64,000 nucleotides of DNA, from positions 1 through 64,000 of the forward strand of contig CANQPG010000006.1 in the NCBI GenBank assembly GCA_947625705.1. The letters run 5' to 3'. Position numbers and translations under genes: made by a program. The notes below the pieces were generated by a model. That model was given only the letters and a program-made list of their open reading frames with translations. It was not told the origin of the DNA and did not search any database. Origin of the DNA: an uncultured Peptococcaceae bacterium. Its GTDB lineage: Bacteria; Bacillota; Dehalobacteriia; UBA4068; UBA4997. Below, piece by piece: positions 1 to 10,221 of the stretch; the stretch's first letter is position 1; every line of letters starts with the position of its first letter.

Positions 1-84
1 GTGCATGAAGCGACGGAAGACGCAGACGGCTGCAAGGAACAGGAAATCGAGATTTACTACCGCTTCATCGGCAAAATCGACTGA
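1..84 (+). CDS. C-terminal fragment of a large serine recombinase (DUF4368-like tail); truncated by the window edge
   Basis: Frame 1 reads VHEATEDADGCKEQEIEIYYRFIGKID*; the EIEIYYRFIGKI ending is typical of TnpX/Tn4451-type large serine recombinases. Confidence 0.6.
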   Translation: MHEATEDADGCKEQEIEIYYRFIGKID

Positions 85-160
85 TTATAGACTTTTTTAT
101 CCTTAACTGAATTACACAGAGGTATTTACTCCGACCATTGGCGAAAATATCATTGAGATC

Positions 161-3100
161 ATGCTGGAAAACGGTTACGGCAACAAGTTGTATTACACCG
201 TCGTTGTCAGCCGCGCTGATAACAACGCGGTCACCCCGACGATACTGACCGACCTGAAAGTAGCGCAGACTGCATACGCGCTTTCGCCCAGGTTCGCCAG
301 CGCAACGCGTTACTATGAAGTGACCGTTGAGAGCGATACGGAGTATATCAACCTGATCCCGACCTCCGCTTCGCACGTTTATGTGAACAACTATCTGGTG
401 GCCAGCGGTACCGCCAGCCAGAACCTGACCTTAAAGAGCGGCGCTAACTTCGTTGACGTCACCGTGGTTGGTCTGGATAATGAAGGTAACGAAACCGAGG
501 GCAGGTCTCACTATATCGTGAAGATCAACAAGCCCAACACGGATACTTCGCTGGCGCTTTCCGAGCTGGTTATCAACAGGGGCACGATTGCTCCGACAGT
601 GGCGCCCGGTGTGACCGACTATTTCGTAACTGTTCCTTATGATGTGAGTGCGCTGACACTGACGGCGGCGGCTAGCCTGGACGGCGCGATCGTTAAGGTG
701 TCCGGCGGCGGCTTAAGCAACGCCGTGACCAATGCCACCACGCCGCTGACTATTCCGACGCTGGCGGCGGGCAGCGATACTCTGATCCGAATTGAGGTTT
801 ATGAGAACAATCTGGCTTCGGTGGCCGGCAAGTCGTATACGCTGACCGTCACCAGAAAGGGCTTCACCACCAAGCTGGCTGATTTGGCCGACTTGGCAGC
901 GGCGGAGGGTGAGTTTACCACCGAGTTCCGTCCGCGTGAAATGAACTACTACCTGTATGTGCCGAACGATACCGCCAGCGTAACGCTGACCGGTGCGGCG
1001 GCGGACGGCAATGCGACGGTTGAGGGTCTGGGTACTGTGACACTCAACACGGAAGGCGCCGTAACCACGCAGACCGTTCTGGTCAAGAACGGTGATAACC
1101 AGCAGGCTTACAGCGTGACCATTATCCGCGAAGCGGCTGCTCCGGCTGATCTGACGCTGAATGCGGCGATCACCCCGGCCGGCCAGACGGCGCAGAATGT
1201 AACGCTGGATAGCACCAACCGCACGGCAACCGCCGCGTTTACGGCTGACGCAGCCTCGTTCGAGTATGTACTGACGGCAGATAACCTGCCGGATGGCACG
1301 CTGATAATCGTCAACGGCAGAACTTACCAGCCGGGCGAGACCGTGACGGTGGCCATGGACGCTGATGTGGAACGTCTGGACATTCGTGTCATCGCCGGCG
1401 ACAGCGCGGAGGCTTACGTCCTCTACGTTACCGGCTCGGCCGACCCGCATGGCCCGTACCTCAGCAAGCTGATGCTGGATACCACCAGCACGCCCAGCGG
1501 CCTGAACGGCAGCTTCACCACGACCTTCGACCCGCAGACGTTTGAGTATGAAGCGACGGTATCGGCAGCCGACATCTGGCTGTTTGCCGAGACGGCCAAC
1601 ACTGACGCGGTCATCGAAATGTTCGATCCTGATTGCAATGATTACGCGATCGTTACGCTGCCCACTTACATCGCGGAGACTGTTCCGTCCACGCTGGCCG
1701 GTGATTACCGCTTCCGCGTTACGGAATTCTCGGCTGACGGTTATGAGAACGTCAACGATTACCTGCTGCACGTTTACCAGACGGACGACCCGATCATCTC
1801 TGATATTCGGGTGAGCAACGCGATGATGACCACGCCGTTCAGCCCGCCGGTACGCAGCTATGATGTGAAGATCTCTGAAACGGCGGAAGAATTCAGCGTA
1901 ACGGCTGAGGTCAGCTACGAAGCCAACACCGTGCTGACGATGACGCTGACTTACACCGATTCGGCCAGCACGCCGCATACCATGCAGTACACCAGCACGG
2001 ATAAGACGTTCACGCAGGAGTTCCAGAACCTGCCGACTGACGTCACCAACTTCACCGTGACGGTTGAGCTGGAGGTTGACGGCATTGCCACCGACGGCAG
2101 CTACACGCTGAATGTTGTCCGCAGTGACGAGGCGATCCTGGAAGCGTTCCTGAGCAGCCTCACGGCGGCCGATCTGGACGGTAACGCTTACGACGTAACG
2201 CCGACCTTTGACCGTCTGACTGCTAAATACGAGACGAAGATCAACTACACCGATAACAGCTTCCTGCTGAATGTTGCGGCGGAAGAGGCCGACTCCACCA
2301 TCACCGTTAAGGTGGGTGATAGCGGCACTCCGTTTGCCGTGACCGGCGGTGTGGATACGCGGATCGATCTCCCGGCGGAATTCCTGCTGGCCGATGACGC
2401 GACCGAGACCGTTTATATCACGGTTACGGCGGCCGACGGCAAGACCGGCACCTATGAACTGAAGGTTGGCAGAGGCGAACGTCCTGCCGGTGACTCCAGA
2501 CTGGTTGGCCTCACGACCACGCCGGCCTACACCGAAAACGGCGGCAACTTCCTGCCGGAAACCTTCGATTATACCATTAACCTGTCGCCGCTGGACGACG
2601 AAGTGACCATTCTGGCCACTGCCAATTCCGGTTATACCGTTACCATCACGTATCTCTCGGAGACTACCGCGGACGTGAACGGCACGGCGACGACCTTCCC
2701 GATCGATACGACGACACGTCACCATGTGTTCTTCGTTACGGTTGAGGGCGGCGGCAAGGCTCCTTGCACGTATGTGATCACTGCCAGCCGGGTCAACTCG
2801 CTGACGCTGGCCGATCTGAGCGTAGTCGATACCAATACCGAAGACGCTTATGAGATCCTGACCCCGGCGTTTGATCCGGATACCGTTGAATACGATGTGC
2901 TGATCGATCCTCTGGACGATGACCTGACGTTCAACATGGCGGCTGCTGCCGTCGATGGTGACAGCGGTTATACGTTCACCATCTACATTGACGGCGATAA
3001 GGTTTATGAAAGAACCGTCACCGACGTGGATACTGCCACCAGCCGGTATCTGGCCGATTACACGGCCGAGCTGGTTCTGGCCAAGCCGGAATATGAAGTC

Positions 3101-4474
3101 AACATTTATATTACCGACGCGGCTGATCCCACCAAGGTTGGTTATTACACCGTTAAGGTGAAACGTGATACCACCGCCACCGCTGACGACGCCAAGGTGC
3201 AGACGCATCTGGTGGGCAAGGTCAATGTGCTGGATACCAACAACAACAGCGGCTTCACCAGCCTGACGCTGACGAAGCACGGCGGCGAAGGCGGCGACAC
3301 CACTTATCCGGTGCAGACCCTGCCGGCCTCCGGTGAGTTTGACATCAGCCTGACCGACGAGGGTATTTACTCGCTGCTGATCACGCGTCCCGGCTACCTC
3401 AGCTATGAGATCACCAACATTGTGGTGACGGAAACGCTGATCGAAGCGCAGTACAACTTTGGCGACATCACGCTGTTTGCCGGCGATGTTGACGAAGACG
3501 GCGACATTGATAATGATGACGTTTTGAAGTTCAAAGAGCTGATGACGGCGCCCGCGCCGCCAGTCGCGGATACCACTGATGTAGCAGATATGAGCGTTGG
3601 CACGCCGGACGCTGACGACGAGCAAGACCCGGCGGCGGCAGACGACAGCGACGCTGTGGCTGACGAAACCGACGAGAACAATGTAACTGACGACGAGGTA
3701 ACAGATACCGATGTAACTGACGCCGAAGCGGCCGATACTGAGGTAACTGATACTGAGGCAGACGATACCGAAGCTGCGGCGGCGCCTGAGGAAACGGCAG
3801 AACTGCCGGTGATCACGCTTGATGCAGCCGACGTAATGCAGACTGATGATTTCGCCCTGACGGTTGGCCTGGCGCTGATGACGATGGACGAAACCGAGAA
3901 CACTGAGGAAACCGAAACTGCCGAAAGCACGGCGGACGAACCGGCAGTCGATGAACCGGCGGCCGACGAACCGGCGGCCGATGAACCGACGACCGACGAA
4001 CCGGCGGCTGATGAACCGGCAACCGACGAACCGGCGGCTGATGAACCGGCAACCGAGGAACCGGCGGCCGACGAACCGGCGACCGACGAACCGGCGGCCG
4101 ATGAACCGGCAGTCGACGAACCGGCGACCGACGAACCGGCGGCCGATGAACCGGCAACCGACGAACCGGCAACCGATGAACCGGTAGCCGACGAACCGGC
4201 GACCGACGTGCCTGAACCTAACGAGCCTGAACTTAACGAGCCTGTTCAGCCCGAGCCCGAACCCGTTAAGCCGGAAGAACCGATCAATATTGACGATATG
4301 ATCTCGCTGTTTGCGGTCACCAACGCCAATAACATCATCTGCGACTTCAACGGCGACGGCAGAGTTGACGCCCGCGATTTGCAGACATTGATGCGCAACC
4401 GTACCAAGGTTAACGTAAGCGTTGATAATGTTACCGGCCCCAATCCGGTGCCGCTGACTCGTTACGGAAGTTAA
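161..4474 (+). CDS. Surface protein with repeated cadherin-like beta-sandwich domains, acidic DEPAx linker and split dockerin-like repeats; 5' end probably truncated
   Basis: 1437-aa ORF; repeated ~90-aa modules (e.g. LSELVINRGTIAPTVAPGVTDYFVTVPYDVSALTLTA); DVDEDGDIDNDDVLKFK and DFNGDGRVDARDLQTLMRN motifs; no signal peptide in the visible ORF. Confidence 0.7.
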   Translation: MLENGYGNKLYYTVVVSRADNNAVTPTILTDLKVAQTAYALSPRFASATRYYEVTVESDTEYINLIPTSASHVYVNNYLVASGTASQNLTLKSGANFVDVTVVGLDNEGNETEGRSHYIVKINKPNTDTSLALSELVINRGTIAPTVAPGVTDYFVTVPYDVSALTLTAAASLDGAIVKVSGGGLSNAVTNATTPLTIPTLAAGSDTLIRIEVYENNLASVAGKSYTLTVTRKGFTTKLADLADLAAAEGEFTTEFRPREMNYYLYVPNDTASVTLTGAAADGNATVEGLGTVTLNTEGAVTTQTVLVKNGDNQQAYSVTIIREAAAPADLTLNAAITPAGQTAQNVTLDSTNRTATAAFTADAASFEYVLTADNLPDGTLIIVNGRTYQPGETVTVAMDADVERLDIRVIAGDSAEAYVLYVTGSADPHGPYLSKLMLDTTSTPSGLNGSFTTTFDPQTFEYEATVSAADIWLFAETANTDAVIEMFDPDCNDYAIVTLPTYIAETVPSTLAGDYRFRVTEFSADGYENVNDYLLHVYQTDDPIISDIRVSNAMMTTPFSPPVRSYDVKISETAEEFSVTAEVSYEANTVLTMTLTYTDSASTPHTMQYTSTDKTFTQEFQNLPTDVTNFTVTVELEVDGIATDGSYTLNVVRSDEAILEAFLSSLTAADLDGNAYDVTPTFDRLTAKYETKINYTDNSFLLNVAAEEADSTITVKVGDSGTPFAVTGGVDTRIDLPAEFLLADDATETVYITVTAADGKTGTYELKVGRGERPAGDSRLVGLTTTPAYTENGGNFLPETFDYTINLSPLDDEVTILATANSGYTVTITYLSETTADVNGTATTFPIDTTTRHHVFFVTVEGGGKAPCTYVITASRVNSLTLADLSVVDTNTEDAYEILTPAFDPDTVEYDVLIDPLDDDLTFNMAAAAVDGDSGYTFTIYIDGDKVYERTVTDVDTATSRYLADYTAELVLAKPEYEVNIYITDAADPTKVGYYTVKVKRDTTATADDAKVQTHLVGKVNVLDTNNNSGFTSLTLTKHGGEGGDTTYPVQTLPASGEFDISLTDEGIYSLLITRPGYLSYEITNIVVTETLIEAQYNFGDITLFAGDVDEDGDIDNDDVLKFKELMTAPAPPVADTTDVADMSVGTPDADDEQDPAAADDSDAVADETDENNVTDDEVTDTDVTDAEAADTEVTDTEADDTEAAAAPEETAELPVITLDAADVMQTDDFALTVGLALMTMDETENTEETETAESTADEPAVDEPAADEPAADEPTTDEPAADEPATDEPAADEPATEEPAADEPATDEPAADEPAVDEPATDEPAADEPATDEPATDEPVADEPATDVPEPNEPELNEPVQPEPEPVKPEEPINIDDMISLFAVTNANNIICDFNGDGRVDARDLQTLMRNRTKVNVSVDNVTGPNPVPLTRYGS
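3937..4206 (+). repeat. Coding minisatellite, 15-nt unit encoding DEPAx
   Basis: About 18 tandem copies of (gcggccgacgaaccg)-like units, DEPAADEPTTDEPAADEPATDEP... Confidence 0.9.
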
Positions 4475-4499
4475 GGATAATGCAAAACCCAAGGCATTT

Positions 4500-4524
4500 G
4501 GCCGGCGAAGTTTCTTCGCCGGCC
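4500..4524 (+). terminator. GC-rich hairpin downstream of the surface gene (no strong U-tract)
   Basis: ggccggcgaagtttcttcgccggcc inverted repeat. Confidence 0.45.
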
Positions 4525-4585
4525 GGGGCCAATGGGTAAAAATTCCGACAAAATAGTCTGGAATTTGATATTAAGGTGTGATATA

Positions 4586-6598
4586 ATGGGAACGAAACCA
4601 CAAAATGTAGGTTCGAGACGGCATCGAGCCTTTTTCCTGTTGTTAGCACTTTTACTTTTTCTGGTATTACCAAGGTTGGTTTTTGCGATAAACAGTGATA
4701 GTGTGACAGGAAATGAATTATATGATAGTGAATCGTTGTTGGTCAAGCTGCCCATGCTGCCGGTGCAAACCCAGGCGTTGGGCGACGAGACTGCTGCGGA
4801 GACAATAGACATAACGGAATATGGCGAATTGCAGTTTCTGTTTGCCAACCAGCCCTCGTCCGGTCAGGCTTATCGGGCTAAGGCGAAGTCGAGCGGCGTT
4901 TGGTATGAACTGCACCTGAAAGACGGCCAGACCCCTGAGGCGGCCATGGCGGCTTTGCAGCAAAGCCCGGACGTTCTGGCGGTGGCGTATAACTACCGTT
5001 TGCAGCTGCTGGACGATGCGGCAGAGATGTCAGAAGAGCCTGTGGAGGCGTTGGCGGAGGAGCCGACAGCGGACGCAAAGCTGGAGCTTGCGGCCACCAC
5101 GCAGAATTGGCACCTGGAAGCAGCCGGTTTGCCGGCGGCCAGAAATTATTTATCGGAAAACGGGTTCGACCCTGATGGGTCGAGTAATATCATAGTAGCC
5201 GTGCTGGATACCGGCGTGGATTACACCCACGTTGATTTGGCCGACTGCGTTTTGCGAGACGCAAATAACGAAATTATAGGATGTGATGTGACAGAAACAG
5301 AGGGTACAGATGAATATAAGGACGTTCTGCCGGATTCGGCCAGCGCTTATTATCCGAATCCCGATCACGGCACGCATTGTGCTGGCATTATTGCCGGCGC
5401 AGGCATTGGCGGCTGCACCGGTGTTGCGCCCAATGTCAAAGTCATGCCGGTGAAGATCATGAACAATGTGCGCGGCGGTTACGTGTCCGATATGGTCAAG
5501 GGCATTGAGTTTGCCCACGCCAACGGCGCTGATATTGTCAGCATGAGCATTGGCGTCGCCATTACGCCGGATAAGCTTGACGATTGGTATGTCTATAACG
5601 GCGCCAGCCTGCACGACATCATTGCCGGGTACCAGAACGACATGATATTTGTGGCGGCGGCCGGCAATGCGGTCAATGCTTCCGGTCAGGAGGGCGGCTA
5701 TTACGGCTGGCCGAATGAGCCGGTGGACGGCGTGGACGGCTGGCTGGCCACTTTTCCCGGCGGCTATCCGGAGGTTATCGGCGTGATGTCATATGACCAG
5801 ACCGCCCAGTCGAACGGCGACCGCAAATCCAGCTTCTCCCGGTGGGATCCCACCCCCGGCGGCGATTCCGACTTGGAATATGATATCGCTGCCCCCGGGC
5901 GCGAGATCTGGAGTACGGTGATTGCCGGCGGTTATGACTACAAGAGCGGCACTTCGATGGCCACGCCTTATGTGGCGGGCTCGCTGGGGCTGCTGCTGGG
6001 CAAATACGAGAACCACCCGGAATTTACGCTGCAGGATATCCGCAATATTCTTCTGAGCACCACCGAAACCATGCAGGGCATTACGGTGAATGATACGGTT
6101 TATCAGCTGCCGGCTCTGCGGATCGACCAGGCGTTGGCGTATCGTACGCCGGTTGCGGTGGATATGCCCAAATACCAGTATTATGTGCAGACGGCAGGGG
6201 AGCGCGCTCCCAAACCGGCGGTGCAGGCCGCGGGGGATTTGCCGCTCTCTTATACCTACGCCGGCACTGATATTAACGGCACCGTCCATTTGGATAAGGA
6301 CGTAGCGCCTAAGATACCGGGTGTTTATACGGTGACGGTCAGCATAGACGACATTTATTACGGCGGCGAGGCGCAGACCGTTTACACCGTGACCGCCGAT
6401 TCCAACGATTTGAACGCTGACGGTGAAGTGTCGCGGTCAGATATCACGGCATTTAAACGTCATTTTGGCGGGGTGGCGATCTCGTCGTCACAGAATTCGC
6501 AGGAGCGCTATGAGGGGCTGCTGGATTATAACGGCGACGGCAGGATCAACGCCCGGGATATCATGCAGCATATTATGGCGGAAAGAGCAGCCGCGTAA
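4586..6598 (+). CDS. Secreted subtilisin-like S8 serine protease with C-terminal dockerin-like domain
   Basis: Signal peptide; catalytic motifs AVLDTGVDYTHVD, HGTHCAGIIAG, GTSMATPYVAG; C-term DLNADGEVSRSDITAFKRHF...DYNGDGRINARDIMQHI. Confidence 0.9.
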   Translation: MGTKPQNVGSRRHRAFFLLLALLLFLVLPRLVFAINSDSVTGNELYDSESLLVKLPMLPVQTQALGDETAAETIDITEYGELQFLFANQPSSGQAYRAKAKSSGVWYELHLKDGQTPEAAMAALQQSPDVLAVAYNYRLQLLDDAAEMSEEPVEALAEEPTADAKLELAATTQNWHLEAAGLPAARNYLSENGFDPDGSSNIIVAVLDTGVDYTHVDLADCVLRDANNEIIGCDVTETEGTDEYKDVLPDSASAYYPNPDHGTHCAGIIAGAGIGGCTGVAPNVKVMPVKIMNNVRGGYVSDMVKGIEFAHANGADIVSMSIGVAITPDKLDDWYVYNGASLHDIIAGYQNDMIFVAAAGNAVNASGQEGGYYGWPNEPVDGVDGWLATFPGGYPEVIGVMSYDQTAQSNGDRKSSFSRWDPTPGGDSDLEYDIAAPGREIWSTVIAGGYDYKSGTSMATPYVAGSLGLLLGKYENHPEFTLQDIRNILLSTTETMQGITVNDTVYQLPALRIDQALAYRTPVAVDMPKYQYYVQTAGERAPKPAVQAAGDLPLSYTYAGTDINGTVHLDKDVAPKIPGVYTVTVSIDDIYYGGEAQTVYTVTADSNDLNADGEVSRSDITAFKRHFGGVAISSSQNSQERYEGLLDYNGDGRINARDIMQHIMAERAAA

Positions 6599-6638
6599 TG
6601 GGGCGGACACTGCCAATACAAAGAGGGGAGAACGTTAT

Positions 6639-9600
6639 ATGAGTAAGATGAAAAAATTTCTGACAGCATTTCTGGTTCTGGTCGTGCTGGCTTTTTCGGC
6701 TGCCGTGGCCTCGGCGGATACCGCTGCCCCCAAGCTATCTTTGACCGGCGTGGATATCGTGCAGAACACCAGCGGCGCTTCTCCGACCATACAGGTGATT
6801 TACAAACTGCACCTGGAGGGGGTTGACGCGGATACGCTGCAATTTACTCTGCGTTACGATACCACCAAGCTGCTGCCCTCAAACGCGGCGGATAACACTG
6901 AGCTTGACGCCTCTGACGAAATTGCCCTTGAGGCTATGTTCCGGCCGAGCGACGCTTTGCCGGACGGCTTACCGATGTTCTTTGTTCATTCCGACACAAC
7001 TGACACTGACGCTGGTTATTTTGAGTTCAGCCTGACTAACCTGACCGATAATGGCGTTATCCCCGGCGCCCAGGCAGGCGGCATTGATCTGGGCACTTTC
7101 AGCTTTAAGCTGGTGGGCAATGTGGCGGATCTGCAAAGCCTGACGCAAAATGAACTGGACAATATGTTTGCATTATATAATGAAGCGAATTATCCCGACG
7201 GTGCGGAGAACGGCGCTCCCTTTGTGATTTGTTATACTGATGAGAACGGTGTCCCGCAGGAGTATAATGCCTTTGATATGTACTGGAACGAGCGAATTAA
7301 CCTGCACCCGCAGATTACCGACGCTGTCGGCGTTATTGCTAATGCGACCACGACGGCGGAGACCATTTATAACGCGGGCACGGTTGACGACCTCTTTAAT
7401 TTCGTGGCGGCCAATTCCACCAGCCTCCGTTACACCTATCTGGACGGCTCGGAGAGTGCGGAGCCTTTCACCTGGGATCCGGCGCAGTGTACGCTGGCTG
7501 CCGGGCAGACTTATGATCCCAAGGGCGGTACTTATACCGTTTGCCAGACGCTGGAGGGCGGCGTGGAAGCTACCATTGACATCACCGTGGACGCGGTGAC
7601 GGTGACGGGCTTCCTGGCCGAACCCGCCGGTTTGGACTATCAAAACTATGAATTGGCAGCTAAGCCTGCGGATAAAGCCGGTTTGGATCTGCCGACACAG
7701 GCCAAGCCGCTTTACGACAAGCTGCTGACTAACCCGGCGGCTGCTATCCCGGCGCCGGCGGCGGACGCTTGGACGCAGACCTCGCCTGACCCGACCAGTG
7801 ACGACTTCTTCACCAGTACCAACAATAATGTTTCCTACGTTTTCAGCGGCACGCTTGATGAAAGCAACCTGCCGGCCTGGGCAACTTTCCCGGCCAGCCT
7901 GTCTCCGGCCACGCTTTCGGTTACCCGTTACGTCGGCCCGGTGACGGCCGACCCCGACGGTATCAGCTGCACCGTTGATGATAACGGCAACCTGGTCATC
8001 ACGGTGAACCAATTAGGCGCGGACGGTGTGCCCGACGGCACTGATTTCACCGTTCGCCTGCCTGACGGCAATACGGTAGACGATGGTGATGTCACTGTTG
8101 CCATCACCGGCGGCGTCGCCACCATTACCGTGGCGCATAACGCCGCGCCGCAAACAGTGACGGAGCAATATATCAACAAGGGCGGCATGTTCGCCATCGC
8201 CGCGACGGCTCCTGACTCCGGCCGCAGCAATTTCGTCGATTTCACGGCTGACCCGCGCGATAACGTCTTCACGGGGACAAGCTATACTTTCGATTATACC
8301 GGCCTTAACAAAACCAAGTTCCCCTTTGCGGTGAACCAGACTCTTGGCACCACCGTTACGCTGTATGTCACGGACTATGTCACCACCACTTATGACGGCA
8401 TTACCGGCCTGGACGACGGCCATCGCCAGACGATCACGGTGGACGCCTGGACTTTGGCCAGCGGCGATCCCAGTCAGCTGGATACGGTAGTGGAATATAC
8501 CGGCAATCTGGTGGCACATTCCTACACGGACGGTTACGGTGACGTCGGCGTGACCGCCACACCGATCCCCGTCACGCTGAAAGTGCAGACGCAGGCAGCG
8601 GCGGCTCATTCGGTTACGGTGCTCTCCTCCGATACCACATTGGGCATGGCGGCTCTGGTCAGCAGCGGCACGGATTTCGCGCCCGGCGAAACGGTGGAGA
8701 TCAGTTATACCGAAACCGACGGTACTTTTGTTAAATGGACGCCGGACGACCTGACTTATACCGAAGTCAGCGGCCAGCCCGGGCATTACACCTTTATTAT
8801 GCCGAACAATGATGTGACGATCACCGCCAATTTTGCTGAGGCGGGCGCCGGTCTTGCCGGCATTGCGGTGCATGACGGCGCCGACGCAGACACCACTTAT
8901 GACCTTTACACCGATAGCGCTTTGAATACGCCGGTCACCACGTTTGCCCCGGCCACGCTGACTTATTTCGTGCGTGTGCCCAACACGGTGGAAAGCGTTT
9001 CTCTCTGGCTGAACAGTACCAGTGCTGCTCCTACCGCAGAATACGATGATAACGACAGCAATACCACCGGCTCGCCCGAGGGCGCGGTAACGGTAACGGC
9101 GGATTCCACCGATACTACCCTTTATAAAACTGACGCTATCAGCCTTAAAGAGGTCGACCAAAGCCTGGGCGGCCCCGATCATGCCGGTTTCAACAACACG
9201 TTCGAGATTACCGTTGGTGAAACGGTTTATACTGTACACGTTCAGCGCCTTGCTGAAGCCAGAATAGAGCTGAACTACGGTAACTCGCCTTACGGCATGA
9301 TCATGAAAGATCCTGATGTGAACACCGCTAATGCTGCGTATGGCAAAACTGACGCCGAGAAAGATACTTGGCGTGAGGCAGCCAAGACTGAGTTTAATAC
9401 GGGTAATAAGTTTACCGCCGGTTATACGCCGCTGAACGCTCCCACCGACAAGACCTATACTGTAACAGCTTGGACTAGATCCACTGACTCCACTGTGATT
9501 GCCAACCCCGACGTGAATATGGATAGAAATGAATACGCTATATTCATTTACAACGGCAAAACGTTCAAAGACCCCGGCTTTACGGCTATTAACTCTCTGG

Positions 9601-10085
9601 GCGAGACGGTGGATGCTGCCAATGTTACCAGAACGATGACCGTTAACCGTATGAACGGGACGGGTGATGCGGCATGGACGAATGTTACGGCTGAAACTGA
9701 TTTCACATTGACAGAAAATGCCAGCGGTTTCATTACTAATGTAACTTCTGAAACCAGCAGAATGATTCGTCCTGACATATATGAAATCACATATACCTTT
9801 ACGGATTATGATGGTACGACTAAAACTGCCACTCGTAAGGTTGTGGTGCTTAACTTGATTGGTGAAGTTACCTGCGACGGCTCCTATGGTCCCGACGATG
9901 GCAACCGTATCCATGCCAAGGTTGGCGGCACAGAATTTACTGCTACTGGTCGTTCTGGTGAGTTGTTGACATTCCGTATTGCAGATGTTTCCAGTGATGG
10001 CTCTGTAGCCCCGGATGATGGCAATCTGGCTGGTGCTATCGTGGGTGGTACGCCTGTTTCTGCATTCTATCTGCCGCTGAACTAA
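6639..10085 (+). CDS. Secreted protein with N-terminal cohesin-like module, Ig/InlB-type repeats and C-terminal dockerin-like tail
   Basis: Start ATG 6639 after ggggag RBS; signal peptide MSKMKKFLTAFLVLVVLAFSAAVASA; IQVIYKLHLEGVDADTLQFTLRYDTTKL; C-term CDGSYGPDDGNR...SSDGSVAPDDGNL. Confidence 0.65.
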   Translation: MSKMKKFLTAFLVLVVLAFSAAVASADTAAPKLSLTGVDIVQNTSGASPTIQVIYKLHLEGVDADTLQFTLRYDTTKLLPSNAADNTELDASDEIALEAMFRPSDALPDGLPMFFVHSDTTDTDAGYFEFSLTNLTDNGVIPGAQAGGIDLGTFSFKLVGNVADLQSLTQNELDNMFALYNEANYPDGAENGAPFVICYTDENGVPQEYNAFDMYWNERINLHPQITDAVGVIANATTTAETIYNAGTVDDLFNFVAANSTSLRYTYLDGSESAEPFTWDPAQCTLAAGQTYDPKGGTYTVCQTLEGGVEATIDITVDAVTVTGFLAEPAGLDYQNYELAAKPADKAGLDLPTQAKPLYDKLLTNPAAAIPAPAADAWTQTSPDPTSDDFFTSTNNNVSYVFSGTLDESNLPAWATFPASLSPATLSVTRYVGPVTADPDGISCTVDDNGNLVITVNQLGADGVPDGTDFTVRLPDGNTVDDGDVTVAITGGVATITVAHNAAPQTVTEQYINKGGMFAIAATAPDSGRSNFVDFTADPRDNVFTGTSYTFDYTGLNKTKFPFAVNQTLGTTVTLYVTDYVTTTYDGITGLDDGHRQTITVDAWTLASGDPSQLDTVVEYTGNLVAHSYTDGYGDVGVTATPIPVTLKVQTQAAAAHSVTVLSSDTTLGMAALVSSGTDFAPGETVEISYTETDGTFVKWTPDDLTYTEVSGQPGHYTFIMPNNDVTITANFAEAGAGLAGIAVHDGADADTTYDLYTDSALNTPVTTFAPATLTYFVRVPNTVESVSLWLNSTSAAPTAEYDDNDSNTTGSPEGAVTVTADSTDTTLYKTDAISLKEVDQSLGGPDHAGFNNTFEITVGETVYTVHVQRLAEARIELNYGNSPYGMIMKDPDVNTANAAYGKTDAEKDTWREAAKTEFNTGNKFTAGYTPLNAPTDKTYTVTAWTRSTDSTVIANPDVNMDRNEYAIFIYNGKTFKDPGFTAINSLGETVDAANVTRTMTVNRMNGTGDAAWTNVTAETDFTLTENASGFITNVTSETSRMIRPDIYEITYTFTDYDGTTKTATRKVVVLNLIGEVTCDGSYGPDDGNRIHAKVGGTEFTATGRSGELLTFRIADVSSDGSVAPDDGNLAGAIVGGTPVSAFYLPLN

Positions 10086-10095
10086 ATTCAGTTAT
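9268..10095 (+). repeat. Long direct repeat copy 1 (828 bp), identical 3' end of two surface genes
   Basis: Same as 13988-14815 (offset 4720), including the bases just past the stop codon (aaattcagttat). Confidence 0.93.
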
Positions 10096-10221
10096 CAAGT
10101 TTTTCATTGTTATATTTTATATGGTTTTTTGTACATTGTTACGGGGGGTGGGGTAGTAGAAAAAGTTTGTTGGGAATTGATTCTATAGGCAGTATTGAAA
10201 AAAACAAAGGAGGATGACTTA

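Noticed and set aside
3813-4187. Pro/Arg- and Asn/Arg-rich ORFs in alternative frames (PVRRLPVHRP..., MNRRPTNRRPMNRR...)
   Set aside because: Out-of-frame readings of the 15-nt minisatellite.
3937-4206. Possible CRISPR array in the repetitive region
   Set aside because: Tandem 15-nt units without unique spacers; it is a coding minisatellite.
713-4492. 1259-aa antisense ORF opposite the surface gene (also 8013-9914, 10786-14634, 15702-18677 on the minus strand)
   Set aside because: These are shadow ORFs created by repetitive, codon-biased sense genes that rarely use TTA/CTA/TCA; the translations are low-complexity without domains, and the sense strand has RBS, signal peptides and recognisable domains.
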